Shown: piece after piece, positions 41,482-49,590 of the stretch | How positions within the stretch are numbered: the stretch's first letter is position 1 | Layout: the number at the start of each line of letters is the position of its first letter | Assembly: GCA_002083525.1 (NCBI GenBank) | Contig: LWDM01000023.1 | Span: 251,693 to 315,692, forward strand | Direction: 5' to 3' | Length of the DNA: 64,000 nucleotides | DNA from: Proteobacteria bacterium SG_bin9 | GTDB lineage: Bacteria > Pseudomonadota > Alphaproteobacteria > Rhizobiales > Xanthobacteraceae | Translations under genes and position numbers: made by a program | Notes under the pieces: generated by a model | Databases searched by the model: none | What the model saw: only the letters and a program-made list of their open reading frames with translations | What the model was told of the DNA's origin: nothing

Positions 41482-42342
41482 ATGGCCGACATCGCACAGC
41501 CAGTTGCGCGAACCGCTGCGATCTACCGCGGCATGGATCAAGCAACGCTCGATGCTGCGTACAACAACTCCGCCGCCGTCGCCGACAGCCCACGTTGGCT
41601 GGAGGATTGGCGGCAGCGCAGCGCAGCCACGCGAGCACAGGCGGGCGCACAGCTTGATGTCCCGTACGCTCCAAAGGAACGCACACGTCTCGACTATTTC
41701 CCGGGCGGCAGGATAAACGCGCCGCTGTTCGTGTTCATCCATGGCGGCTACTGGCAGCGCAACACCAAGGAGGTGTTTTCGTTTATCGCCGACGGCCCGA
41801 ACGCCCATGGTATCGATGTCGCCGTTGTCGGCTATACACTTGCGCCGCAAGCAACGCTCGCGGAGATCGTTCTCGAGATGCGGCAGTCGCTGGCGTTTCT
41901 GAAGGCCAGTACAGCCAAATTCGGGTTCAATGGCGAGAACATCTATGTCGGCGGATGGTCGGCCGGCGGCCACCTCACCGCAACCTCGTGCAGCGAACCT
42001 GGAGTCAAAGGCGCGCTGCCGATCAGCGGTATCTTTGATCTTGAACCGATCGCACTCAGCTATTTGAACGCGCCGCTGCAGCTCACGCGCGCCGACATCG
42101 AGGTTTTGAGTCCGCTGAGGACGCTGCGGTCGAACGACATCCGGCAATGTGTGGCAGTCGGCGGCGACGAGCTTGGCGAACTCCAACGGCAATCCGGCGA
42201 CTACGCGCATATGGCTCAGGCGCTGGGGCTTCCCGTCACGTTGCGCACGCTTCCCGGACATCATCACTTTTCAATTCTCGACGAACTCTCAAATCCCGGC
42301 GGTGCCCTGACTGGCGAGCTCCTAAAGCTTGTCGCCGAGTAG
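41482..42342 (+). CDS. Alpha/beta hydrolase, kynurenine formamidase-like
   Basis: Hydrolase of 286 residues. The oxyanion-hole motif is FIHGGYWQ near residue 92, the nucleophile elbow VGGWSAGGH near residue 158, and the likely catalytic His is in LPGHHHFSI near the C-terminus. HGGYW plus GxSAGG is the pattern of arylformamidases and related HSL-type esterases. It lies one base after the ATPase gene, so the imported compound is probably an amide, formamide or ester that this enzyme cleaves. The exact substrate is unknown; the frame is convergent with the M20 hydrolase gene. Confidence 0.85.
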   Translation: MADIAQPVARTAAIYRGMDQATLDAAYNNSAAVADSPRWLEDWRQRSAATRAQAGAQLDVPYAPKERTRLDYFPGGRINAPLFVFIHGGYWQRNTKEVFSFIADGPNAHGIDVAVVGYTLAPQATLAEIVLEMRQSLAFLKASTAKFGFNGENIYVGGWSAGGHLTATSCSEPGVKGALPISGIFDLEPIALSYLNAPLQLTRADIEVLSPLRTLRSNDIRQCVAVGGDELGELQRQSGDYAHMAQALGLPVTLRTLPGHHHFSILDELSNPGGALTGELLKLVAE

Positions 42343-42353
42343 ATGCTGAGCGG

Positions 42354-43592
42354 TTAACCCCGGACAGCTCGCTCCAGCAAGTTTGCGCTAGCTGCAACAA
42401 ACACTCGGGCGCCGGTTACGATATCGTCGTCGCTCGTGTTTTCTGTCCAGTGATGGCTAATGCCGCCAATCGACGGTACGAACAGCATCCCGGCGGGCAT
42501 CACCTTCGCCAACATTTGCGCATCGTGGCCGGCGCCGCTCGGCATGCGGAGGCTTTTGTCCGGCGCGTGCTCGGCACACGCGGTCTCGATCGCATCCTGA
42601 ATGCCGGCATCCATCCGCGCAGGCGCCCCGGCACGCGTCCGCTTCACACTAACGCCGCACGGTCCACGCCGCGCGAAATCGGCCGCAAGCGACTGCAACA
42701 CGCTTTCAAGCCGTTCGGCAACGGACGGATCGGCATCGCGGACCTGAAACAGCATCGTCGCTTCGCCGGGAATGATGCTCGGCGCGCCCGGATCGAGCGT
42801 CATGCGGCCAGTGGTCCAAACCGTCCGCGGACCGCAAACTTTCGGGAATTGTTCGTCGATGGCGATACAGAATTTCGCCAGCGCCAGTCCAGCGTCGCGG
42901 CGCACCGCCATGCGCGTCGTACCTGCATGGTTCTGCGCGCCGGTGAACGTGACTTCGTACTGCCAGATGCCGACGATCGACGTAACGACGCCAATCTTGA
43001 GGTTACCCGCTTCGAGCGTGTCACCCTGCTCGATATGCGCTTCGAGATACCCGATGTGGCGCCCAGGTTCGTAAAGCAGGCGCGGGTGAGTAGCGAGCCC
43101 TGCATCCGTGATGGCTTGCCGCATCGCGCGGCCATCGGTGCGATCGTGCGCGGAGTCGATTTCCTCGTCACTCACCGCGCCAACGTACGAGCGGCTGCCC
43201 ATCAGCGAACCAAAGTGCCCCTCCTCGTCGCTCCACGACGCGACCTCGACGCTGCCCGAGAGATCGGAGGCGTTAAGAACACGCGCGGCCTCAAGCGCGT
43301 AGATGACGCCGAGCGGACCGTCGAGCCAACCGGCATAGTTTTGGCTCTCAAGGTGCGAGCCAGTCAGAAGCCGCGGCCCGGGCCTGTCGCTGCGACCAAG
43401 AACGTTACCAATGCCGTCGATCTCCGGCGTGAGACCGGCGGATGGCATTGCCGCCATCAGCCACTCCAGCGCCTGCATGTGCTCTTTGGAAAACGTCGGC
43501 CGATGCACACCGGTCTTATAGGCGCCGAACGCGCGCAGAGCGTTGAGATCGGCGAGCACGCGCGCGCCGTCCACCTCGAAGCGCTTAGGCAT
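42354..43592 (-). CDS. M20-family Zn-dependent amidohydrolase (N-carbamoyl/allantoate amidohydrolase-like)
   Basis: Metallo-amidohydrolase of 412 residues. Metal ligands and family motifs are all present: TGSHLESQNYAGWLDG (first His and Asp), SDEEGHFG, the HIEQG motif, GAGHDAQ and the last His in ISHHWTENT. These enzymes cut N-carbamoyl amino acids, allantoate or ureidoglycolate. It is the last gene of the minus-strand hut operon, and its start overlaps the ATPase stop by 8 bases. In a histidine pathway using HutF, an enzyme is needed to deformylate N-formylglutamate; no HutG is in the window, so this enzyme is a candidate. That is inference. Confidence 0.88.
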   Translation of the reverse strand: MPKRFEVDGARVLADLNALRAFGAYKTGVHRPTFSKEHMQALEWLMAAMPSAGLTPEIDGIGNVLGRSDRPGPRLLTGSHLESQNYAGWLDGPLGVIYALEAARVLNASDLSGSVEVASWSDEEGHFGSLMGSRSYVGAVSDEEIDSAHDRTDGRAMRQAITDAGLATHPRLLYEPGRHIGYLEAHIEQGDTLEAGNLKIGVVTSIVGIWQYEVTFTGAQNHAGTTRMAVRRDAGLALAKFCIAIDEQFPKVCGPRTVWTTGRMTLDPGAPSIIPGEATMLFQVRDADPSVAERLESVLQSLAADFARRGPCGVSVKRTRAGAPARMDAGIQDAIETACAEHAPDKSLRMPSGAGHDAQMLAKVMPAGMLFVPSIGGISHHWTENTSDDDIVTGARVFVAASANLLERAVRG

Positions 43593-44370
43593 GGTTCGTG
43601 ACCTTCAACGCCTCGGAGCGGATCTCCTCGACCAGCCGCTCCTTCAGCGTCGTAAATTCCGGCGTCGTCTTGATCTTGTACGAGCGCGGGTGCGGCAAAT
43701 CGATCCGGATGTCAGTCTTGATCCGCCCCGGACGCGCGCTCATCACGACAACGCGACTGCCGAGGAAGATCGCCTCCTCGATATCATGCGTGACAAACAG
43801 CACCGTCTTGCGATCGCGTTCCCAGATTCCGAGCAGCATTTCCTGCATCAGCGCACGGGTCTGGTTGTCGAGCGCGCCGAACGGCTCGTCGAGCAACAAG
43901 ATTTTTGGATCGTTGGCGAGCGCACGCGCAATCGCGGTGCGCTGCTGCATGCCACCGGAGAGTTGCTTCGGCCAGTGGTTCTCAAAACCGCTGAGCCCAA
44001 CCTGATTGATGTAGCTGCCTGTGATCCTGTCACGCTCGGTCGCAGGTGCGCCGCGCTCGCGCAAGCCGAACGCGATGTTCTCGCGGACCGTCAACCACGG
44101 AAATAGCGTATAGGCCTGGAACACCATGCCGCGATCCGCACCGGGGCGCGTCACCGGATCGCCATCGAGCAGCACCCGTCCTTCGGTCGCTTCGTCGAGA
44201 CCGGCAACAATGCGCAACAACGTCGATTTCCCGCAACCGGACGGACCAAGGATCGTGATGAAATCATTGTCGCCGATGGCGAGGTTGATCGGCTCGAGCG
44301 CTCGCGTGGCCACACCGCCGTGGCGGGCTGGGAACGTACGTGAAACGTTTTCGATCTTGACCTTGCTCAT
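43585..44370 (-). CDS. ABC transporter ATP-binding protein (SsuB/TauB family), hut-linked
   Basis: ATPase of 261 residues. Walker A is GPSGCGKST, the Q-loop VFQAYTLFPWLTV, the signature LSGGMQQR, Walker B LLLDEPFGALDNQ and the H-loop FVTHDIEEAIFL. The ATG at 44370 overlaps the permease stop (ATGA); the frame open to 44559 is arginine/histidine-rich and not homologous. It sits in the operon that starts with hutF, so the importer probably carries histidine, urocanate or a related compound. Confidence 0.93.
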   Translation of the reverse strand: MSKVKIENVSRTFPARHGGVATRALEPINLAIGDNDFITILGPSGCGKSTLLRIVAGLDEATEGRVLLDGDPVTRPGADRGMVFQAYTLFPWLTVRENIAFGLRERGAPATERDRITGSYINQVGLSGFENHWPKQLSGGMQQRTAIARALANDPKILLLDEPFGALDNQTRALMQEMLLGIWERDRKTVLFVTHDIEEAIFLGSRVVVMSARPGRIKTDIRIDLPHPRSYKIKTTPEFTTLKERLVEEIRSEALKVTNHA

Positions 44371-45140
44371 GCGAACTTCCACGGGAAGAGCCAAGCGTTG
44401 AACGCCTTGAACAGGAAGTCCGACACCAACCCGATAACTCCGATAACAATGATGCCGAAGATGATTTGTCCGGTATTCAACAGCGCCTGGCTGTCGACGA
44501 TCATGTGGCCGATGCCGGACGACGAGCCGATCAGCTCGGCAACGATGACATAGGTCCACGCCCAGCCGAGCACGAGACGCAGGATTTCGGCGATCTCCGG
44601 TGCGGCTGACGGGAACAGCACACGGCGAATGATGCTGCTGTCGCTGGAGCCGAGCGTGTAGGCAGCCTCGACAAGATCGCGCCGGGTGTTACCGACCGCA
44701 ACAGCGACCATGAGAATGATCTGAAACACCGAACCGATGAAGATCACGAGCAGCTTCTGCAATTCGCCGATACCTGCCCACAAGATCAGCAGCGGAATGA
44801 ACGCCGACGCCGGCAGATATCGCGCAAAGGACACGAATGGCTCGAGGAATGCCTCGATCGGTTTATAGGCACCCATCAACGCGCCGAGCGGCACGGCGAT
44901 GATCGCTGCAAGAACAAATCCGCCGACAACGCGCCAAACGGTCATGCCGATATCGTAAAGAAATGCATGCTTGACCAGCAGCAGCCATCCTTCTTCCACC
45001 ATGGTCAGCGGATTGGCGAGAAAGGTCTTGGAGACATATCCGCCGAATGTCGCCCACGACCACAGGGCAACGAACGCAATAAAGAACGCAAAGCCATACG
45101 TGACACGTTGGCCGGTGGTCACTGGCTTGAGAGGGCGCAT
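44367..45140 (-). CDS. ABC transporter permease (SsuC/TauC family), hut-linked
   Basis: Inner-membrane permease of 257 residues with six helices. Segments FVSFARYLPASAFIPLLILWAGIGE and the EAA loop AAYTLGSSDSSIIRRVLFPSAAPEIAEIL are typical of this class. It lies 65 bases after the receptor gene, with a hairpin between them, and overlaps the ATPase gene by four bases. Confidence 0.93.
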   Translation of the reverse strand: MRPLKPVTTGQRVTYGFAFFIAFVALWSWATFGGYVSKTFLANPLTMVEEGWLLLVKHAFLYDIGMTVWRVVGGFVLAAIIAVPLGALMGAYKPIEAFLEPFVSFARYLPASAFIPLLILWAGIGELQKLLVIFIGSVFQIILMVAVAVGNTRRDLVEAAYTLGSSDSSIIRRVLFPSAAPEIAEILRLVLGWAWTYVIVAELIGSSSGIGHMIVDSQALLNTGQIIFGIIVIGVIGLVSDFLFKAFNAWLFPWKFA

Positions 45141-45170
45141 GGCGATCCGATTAAGCGAGAAGACGAGCGA

Positions 45171-45199
45171 CGCCCCCTTCCGAAAGTCGGAAAGGGGCG
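45171..45199. terminator. Intercistronic hairpin between receptor and permease genes
   Basis: CGCCCC-C-TTCCGA / TCGGAA-A-GGGGCG with an AAG loop: 12 pairs and one mismatch. It lies between the receptor stop (45206) and the permease start (45140). There is no T-run, so it more likely protects the receptor mRNA end, giving receptor excess, than stops transcription fully. Confidence 0.6.
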
Positions 45200-45205
45200 C
45201 GGCGA

Positions 45206-46150
45206 TTACTTGATGTAGCTGGTGTCGACGATGTCTTCGATCTTCGGAATCGACTTGATGATGCCGATTTCGAGCAGCAGATCGGCGGCCTCCTTCGAGA
45301 AGGCCTGGAATTCGCCGGCGAAGAATTTCTGGTTCGCCGCCTTGTCCTGCCAGCGCAGGAATTTGGCCGAATTGCCGAACTGCTCACCCGACTGACGCAC
45401 GTCGGCGCCCATGATCTCGTAGGACTTCGCCTGGTCCTTCGAGATCAACTCAACGGCCTCGAAGTAGCTGTCGGCCAGCGCTTTCGCGGCTTTCGGGTTG
45501 TCGGTGAGGAACTTCGGCGTGCAGCCGAATGTATCCATGATCATCGGGTAGTCGAGCGTGGTCGCGATGATCTTGCCCTTGTCGGGCGCGGCGCGCACCG
45601 TAGAGAGGTACGGCTCGTAGGTCATCGCCGCATCGTTCTGTCCCGCGACGAATGCCTGCGCGGCGGCGGCCGGTTCGAGATTGACGACGGTGACGTCCTT
45701 CACCGTCAGGCCGTTCTTCTTCAGGAACCAGGCGAGCGTGAAGTACGGCGCGGTGCCTGGCGCGGATGCCGCGACCGTCTTGCCTTTCAAATCCTTGATC
45801 GAAGCGACGTCATTGCGCACGGCCATGCCGTCGGCACCGTAGCTCTTGTCGAGCTGGAAGATCTGTTTGGTCGCGACACCGTTCGCGTTCCACACCACCC
45901 AAGTCTCGACCGTTGTCGCCGCGCACTGAATATCGCCGGACGCGATCGCGAGGTGGCGGTCTTTTTGCGGGATTTTCTTGATCGTGACGTCGAGGCCGTT
46001 CTTCTTGAAGATACCGGATTCCTTTGCGAGCGTGAGTGGCGCAAAGCCGGTCCAGCCCGAAATGCCGATCCCGACTTTGGTTTCCTGAGCGAGCGCGGGA
46101 GACGCCATCGCGAGCGCCGCTGCAACGATGATGGTCTGTTTGATCTTCAT
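45206..46150 (-). CDS. ABC transporter substrate-binding protein (SsuA/NMT1-like), hut-linked
   Basis: Exported receptor of 314 residues. Signal peptide MKIKQTIIVAAALAMASPALAQ, cleaved before ETKVGIG. The type II fold shows in GFAPLTLAKESGIFKKNGLDV, LKGKTVAASAPGTAPYF and the late FVAGQNDAAMTYEP segment. The ATG at 46150 has a GGGGAAG ribosome site; an ATG at 46196 overlapping the regulator gene is less likely. It begins 41 bases after the HutC-type regulator gene in the hutF operon, so histidine or urocanate is a fair ligand guess. Classical Hut importers are of the ProU or His types, so this would be a non-standard one. Confidence 0.9.
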   Translation of the reverse strand: MKIKQTIIVAAALAMASPALAQETKVGIGISGWTGFAPLTLAKESGIFKKNGLDVTIKKIPQKDRHLAIASGDIQCAATTVETWVVWNANGVATKQIFQLDKSYGADGMAVRNDVASIKDLKGKTVAASAPGTAPYFTLAWFLKKNGLTVKDVTVVNLEPAAAAQAFVAGQNDAAMTYEPYLSTVRAAPDKGKIIATTLDYPMIMDTFGCTPKFLTDNPKAAKALADSYFEAVELISKDQAKSYEIMGADVRQSGEQFGNSAKFLRWQDKAANQKFFAGEFQAFSKEAADLLLEIGIIKSIPKIEDIVDTSYIK

Positions 46151-46191
46151 ATTCTTCCCCGTTGTTGACACACTGATCTTCACTTCAAAAT

Positions 46192-46932
46192 TCATGCTGC
46201 CTGCCTGCCCTTGAAGCGCGCGACAAGCTGATGCTCCTGTCCGGGATAAACCAGCCGGACGGCTGTCAGCGTCTGCCCGTTGCGCCACGTACGGCGGTTG
46301 ATGACAAGGCAAGGAGAACCTTCGGCAGTATGCAGGGTTTTGGCGATCTTGTCGTCCGCTCCAATGGCTGCGATGCGATGCTCGGCTTCCGACCAAGGCA
46401 CGTGCGTGAGCAGCCATGTGCCGGGAGATTCTCGCGTGAAATCCGCCTGCCTCGCTTCCGGAACCGCGTCGAGATTGATCAAGCGAGTTTCCATTGCAAA
46501 CGGGATGCCATCCGCGGAGTGATAGGCCTCCAGCGCTAATACGTCGCAGGGCTGCTCGACTCCGAGCCAGCTTCGGTCGGCACGGCTTGCCGCCCGCCGC
46601 CGCCGCACCAGCAAACGATAATCATAACGGCGGCCGAGTGCCGTGATCTCGGCGCGGATATCGGCAATCTCTAACACCGCCGACAGCACCTGCGGACGAT
46701 GTACAAAAGAGCCAGCGCGTTTGCGGCGCTGGATCAGATCGGCCTGCGCCAGTTCGGTTAGCGCCTTGTTGACCGTCATCCGCGAGCAATCGTAGCGCTT
46801 CATCAGCTCGTGCTCGGACGGAATACGATGTCCGGGCGGCCACTTCCCCGAGAGGATGCGCTTCTCGATATCGGTGCGGATGCGCTTGTAGAGCGTCGGC
46901 GCACCGGAGCGTGGGGTCGATACGAGCGTCAT
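46192..46932 (-). CDS. hutC: GntR-family histidine utilisation repressor (HutC-like)
   Basis: Regulator of 246 residues. The GntR winged helix is at the N-terminus (SGKWPPGHRIPSEHELMKRYDCSRMTVNKAL), followed by a UTRA ligand domain (AYHSADGIPFAMETRLIN ... FGMTLTAVR-like end). The ATG at 46932 overlaps the hutF stop (ATGA). HutC proteins repress hut genes and are released by urocanate. The candidate operator at 48334-48345 lies in the promoter between hutF and hutI, consistent with control of both strands and autoregulation. Confidence 0.9.
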   Translation of the reverse strand: MTLVSTPRSGAPTLYKRIRTDIEKRILSGKWPPGHRIPSEHELMKRYDCSRMTVNKALTELAQADLIQRRKRAGSFVHRPQVLSAVLEIADIRAEITALGRRYDYRLLVRRRRAASRADRSWLGVEQPCDVLALEAYHSADGIPFAMETRLINLDAVPEARQADFTRESPGTWLLTHVPWSEAEHRIAAIGADDKIAKTLHTAEGSPCLVINRRTWRNGQTLTAVRLVYPGQEHQLVARFKGRQAA

Positions 46933-48287
46933 GGCATCAAATCCATCAACGCTGTGTTGTATGCGCGTCTCGCCTGATCGCGAAGGTGATGGCGTCCGCC
47001 CTGCACAACCTTGATGCCGTTCGCCCAAACGCAGTCGATCGCGTCACGGCCGCCAGCGAAAATCCAACCATCGAGAATGACGTCGCCGCGGCGGGCCATC
47101 AGCGATGGATGTACGCCGTCCAGCGTGACGATATCTGCCGGTTGTCCGGCCGCGAGACCGGTTCCGCCCTGGGCAAGCGCAGCGACACCACCGGCAACCA
47201 CGTTGTCGAACAACGCGCGCCCGGTCGAGATATCCTCACTTCCCGCTAGCACATTGCGCTCGCGGAATCTCAGCCGCTGCCCGTATTCGAGCTGACGCAA
47301 CTCATCCGTCACACCGACAAGAATATTGGAATCCGTACCCACCGCGAACACACCACCTTCAGCCTTGAACTCGCGTGCAGGAAATATGCCGTCACCGAGA
47401 CTGGCCTCCGTGATCGGGCACAGCCCCGCCGTCGCGCCGGATCGCGCCAGCGCCGATGTCTCGGTACGGGTCATGTGAGTTGCGTGGATCAGGCACCAGC
47501 GTTTGTCGACCGGCATGTTTGCAAGCAACCACTCGACCGGCCGCTGACCGCACCAGGCGACGCAATCCTCGACTTCCTTTACCTGCTCGGCTGCATGAAT
47601 ATGGACTTGCGCGTCGCCGCCCAACGCCACGACCGCTTTCAGTTCATCCGGCGTCACCGCGCGCAGGCTGTGCGGTGCGACACCGAGATTAGCGCCGGGC
47701 ACATGCCGGATCGCCTGCCGGGATGCCTCGACCAGTCGCGCGAACTGATCGACCGAGTTGATGAAGCGGCGCTGGCCCGGATGCGGCGGCACGCCGCCGA
47801 AAGTGGCATGCGCATAAAAACACGGCAGCAGCGTCAGGCCGATGCCCGTCGCGGTTGCGGCAGCGGCGATACGCTCCGCCATTTCCCCGAGGTTCGCATA
47901 GGGCGAGCCGTCGCGGTCGTGATGCAGATAATGAAACTCACCGACGCGTGTGAATCCCGCTTCCAGCATCTCGACATAAAGCAGCCGCGCGACAGCTTCC
48001 ATCTGCTCCGGCGATAGCGCCAGGACGAAACGATACATCGCCTCGCGCCACGTCCAAAACGTGTCCGTCGACGATCCGCGCACCTCGGCGAGCGCCGCCA
48101 TGCCGCGCTGAAACGCATGGCTGTGAACACTCGATATGCCCGGAATCGCAATGGCATGCCGCTCGTCCCGCCGTTCGAGCGGCGTGTCGGGCGTGACCGA
48201 TTGAATTATGTCGCCGTCGAGAACGATGCGCACGTCGCGAGCCCACCCGGTCGGCAGCAGCGCAGTTTCAATGTGCAACGTCGTCAT
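46929..48287 (-). CDS. hutF: Formimidoylglutamate deiminase
   Basis: Amidohydrolase-superfamily enzyme of 452 residues that converts N-formimino-L-glutamate to N-formyl-L-glutamate and ammonia. Motifs: the metal site SVHSHAFQRGM near residue 55, the EFHYLHHDRDG segment characteristic of HutF, the HIHAAEQ segment near residue 230 and the late AVGTDSNILV Asp site. It opens the minus-strand operon hutF-hutC-receptor-permease-ATPase-M20 hydrolase. Its presence means histidine is degraded by the two-step FIGLU route rather than by formiminoglutamase. Confidence 0.94.
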   Translation of the reverse strand: MTTLHIETALLPTGWARDVRIVLDGDIIQSVTPDTPLERRDERHAIAIPGISSVHSHAFQRGMAALAEVRGSSTDTFWTWREAMYRFVLALSPEQMEAVARLLYVEMLEAGFTRVGEFHYLHHDRDGSPYANLGEMAERIAAAATATGIGLTLLPCFYAHATFGGVPPHPGQRRFINSVDQFARLVEASRQAIRHVPGANLGVAPHSLRAVTPDELKAVVALGGDAQVHIHAAEQVKEVEDCVAWCGQRPVEWLLANMPVDKRWCLIHATHMTRTETSALARSGATAGLCPITEASLGDGIFPAREFKAEGGVFAVGTDSNILVGVTDELRQLEYGQRLRFRERNVLAGSEDISTGRALFDNVVAGGVAALAQGGTGLAAGQPADIVTLDGVHPSLMARRGDVILDGWIFAGGRDAIDCVWANGIKVVQGGRHHLRDQARRAYNTALMDLMP

Positions 48288-48333
48288 GCGGCGTTTTCAA
48301 GCTGGACACGTGAAAAAAGGCGTCCTAAAAATA

Positions 48334-48345
48334 ATGTATAGACAT
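48334..48345. promoter_or_regulatory. HutC-type operator
   Basis: ATGTATAGACAT, with ATGT/ACAT half-sites, lies in the 91-bp divergent region between hutF and hutI. It matches the TGTATAGACATA core known for HutC sites. One site here can repress both operons. Confidence 0.75.
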
Positions 48346-48378
48346 AATAAACCTGTCAAGCCTGCCGGCGGAGTTCTG

Positions 48379-49590
48379 ATGGCGGAGCGGTTTGATACGA
48401 TCTGGCATCATGCACGGCTTGCGACGATGGCTGGCCCGGCGGGCCTCGGCGTCGTCGAAAACGGCATCGTTGCCGCGCGAAACGGCCGGATTGCTTATGC
48501 CGGATCAGCCAGTGGTTTCCCCGCTTCCGCCGATGCTGCCGAGCACATCCATTGCGAGGGCCGGTGGATCACCCCGGGTCTCGTCGATTGCCACACCCAT
48601 CTCGTTTACGGGGGCAACCGCGCAGCTGAGTTCGAGCAGCGGCTCGCAGGCGTCAGCTACGAGGACATTGCGCGCGCTGGCGGTGGCATTGTTTCGACCG
48701 TCCGGGCGACACGTGCGGCATCCGTTGACGGCCTTATTGCGAGCGCATTGCCACGGCTCGATGCGCTGATCGCGGAAGGCGTGACGGCGGTCGAGATCAA
48801 ATCGGGATACGGCCTCGACCTCGATACCGAGGCACGGCAGCTCACGGCTGCTCGCGAGCTCCGCAATAAACGCAAGATCAGCATCAGAACCTCGTTTCTT
48901 GGTGCGCACGCGCTGCCGCCGGAAGCCAATGGCGACAAGGACGCCTATATCGCGCTCGTCTGCGATCGGATGCTGCCGGCCATCGCCAAGCGGGACCTTG
49001 CCGATGCGGTCGATGGCTTCATGGAGGGTATCGCCTTCTCGGCTGAACAGACCGAGCGCGTGTTCAAGGCCGCGACGGCGCTAAATCTCCCCGTGAAGCT
49101 GCACGCCGATCAGCTCTCCAATCTCGGCGGCGCGGCGCTTGCGGCACGGTATGGAGCGCTGTCCGCAGACCATCTCGAATACACCGACGAAGCCGGTGTG
49201 ATCGCAATGGCAAAAGCTGGAACCGTCCCCGTCCTGTTGCCTGGCGCCTATTACTTTATCCGCGAGACGCAGAAGCCGCCCGTCGACCTGTTCCGCAAGC
49301 ATCATGTCGGCATCGCGCTCGCGACCGATTGCAACCCCGGCTCGTCGCCCCTGACCTCGCTGCTACTGGTCATGAATATGGCGGCAACGCTGTTCCGCAT
49401 GACCGTCGAGGAATGCTTGAAAGGCGTGACACGCGAAGGCGCGCGAGCGCTTGGTTTGCAGGGCGACGCAGGCACGCTCGAAGCCGGCAAATGGTGCGAT
49501 CTCGCGATCTGGGATATCGAGCAGCCGGCCGATCTGGTCTATCGCATCGGGTTCAATCCTCTCTACAGGCGTGTGTGGAGAGGCGAATGA
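48379..49590 (+). CDS. hutI: Imidazolonepropionase
   Basis: Amidohydrolase of 403 residues, third step of histidine degradation: hydrolyses 4-imidazolone-5-propionate to N-formimino-glutamate. Motifs: DCHTHLVYGGNRAAEF (metal His pair), KLHADQLSNLGGAALA, the SADHLEYTDEAG segment and the DCNPGSSP Asp site. The ATG at 48379 has a GGAG ribosome site. The frame extends upstream to 48208, but that would run through the operator and into hutF. The stop overlaps hutH (ATGA). Confidence 0.95.
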   Translation: MAERFDTIWHHARLATMAGPAGLGVVENGIVAARNGRIAYAGSASGFPASADAAEHIHCEGRWITPGLVDCHTHLVYGGNRAAEFEQRLAGVSYEDIARAGGGIVSTVRATRAASVDGLIASALPRLDALIAEGVTAVEIKSGYGLDLDTEARQLTAARELRNKRKISIRTSFLGAHALPPEANGDKDAYIALVCDRMLPAIAKRDLADAVDGFMEGIAFSAEQTERVFKAATALNLPVKLHADQLSNLGGAALAARYGALSADHLEYTDEAGVIAMAKAGTVPVLLPGAYYFIRETQKPPVDLFRKHHVGIALATDCNPGSSPLTSLLLVMNMAATLFRMTVEECLKGVTREGARALGLQGDAGTLEAGKWCDLAIWDIEQPADLVYRIGFNPLYRRVWRGE

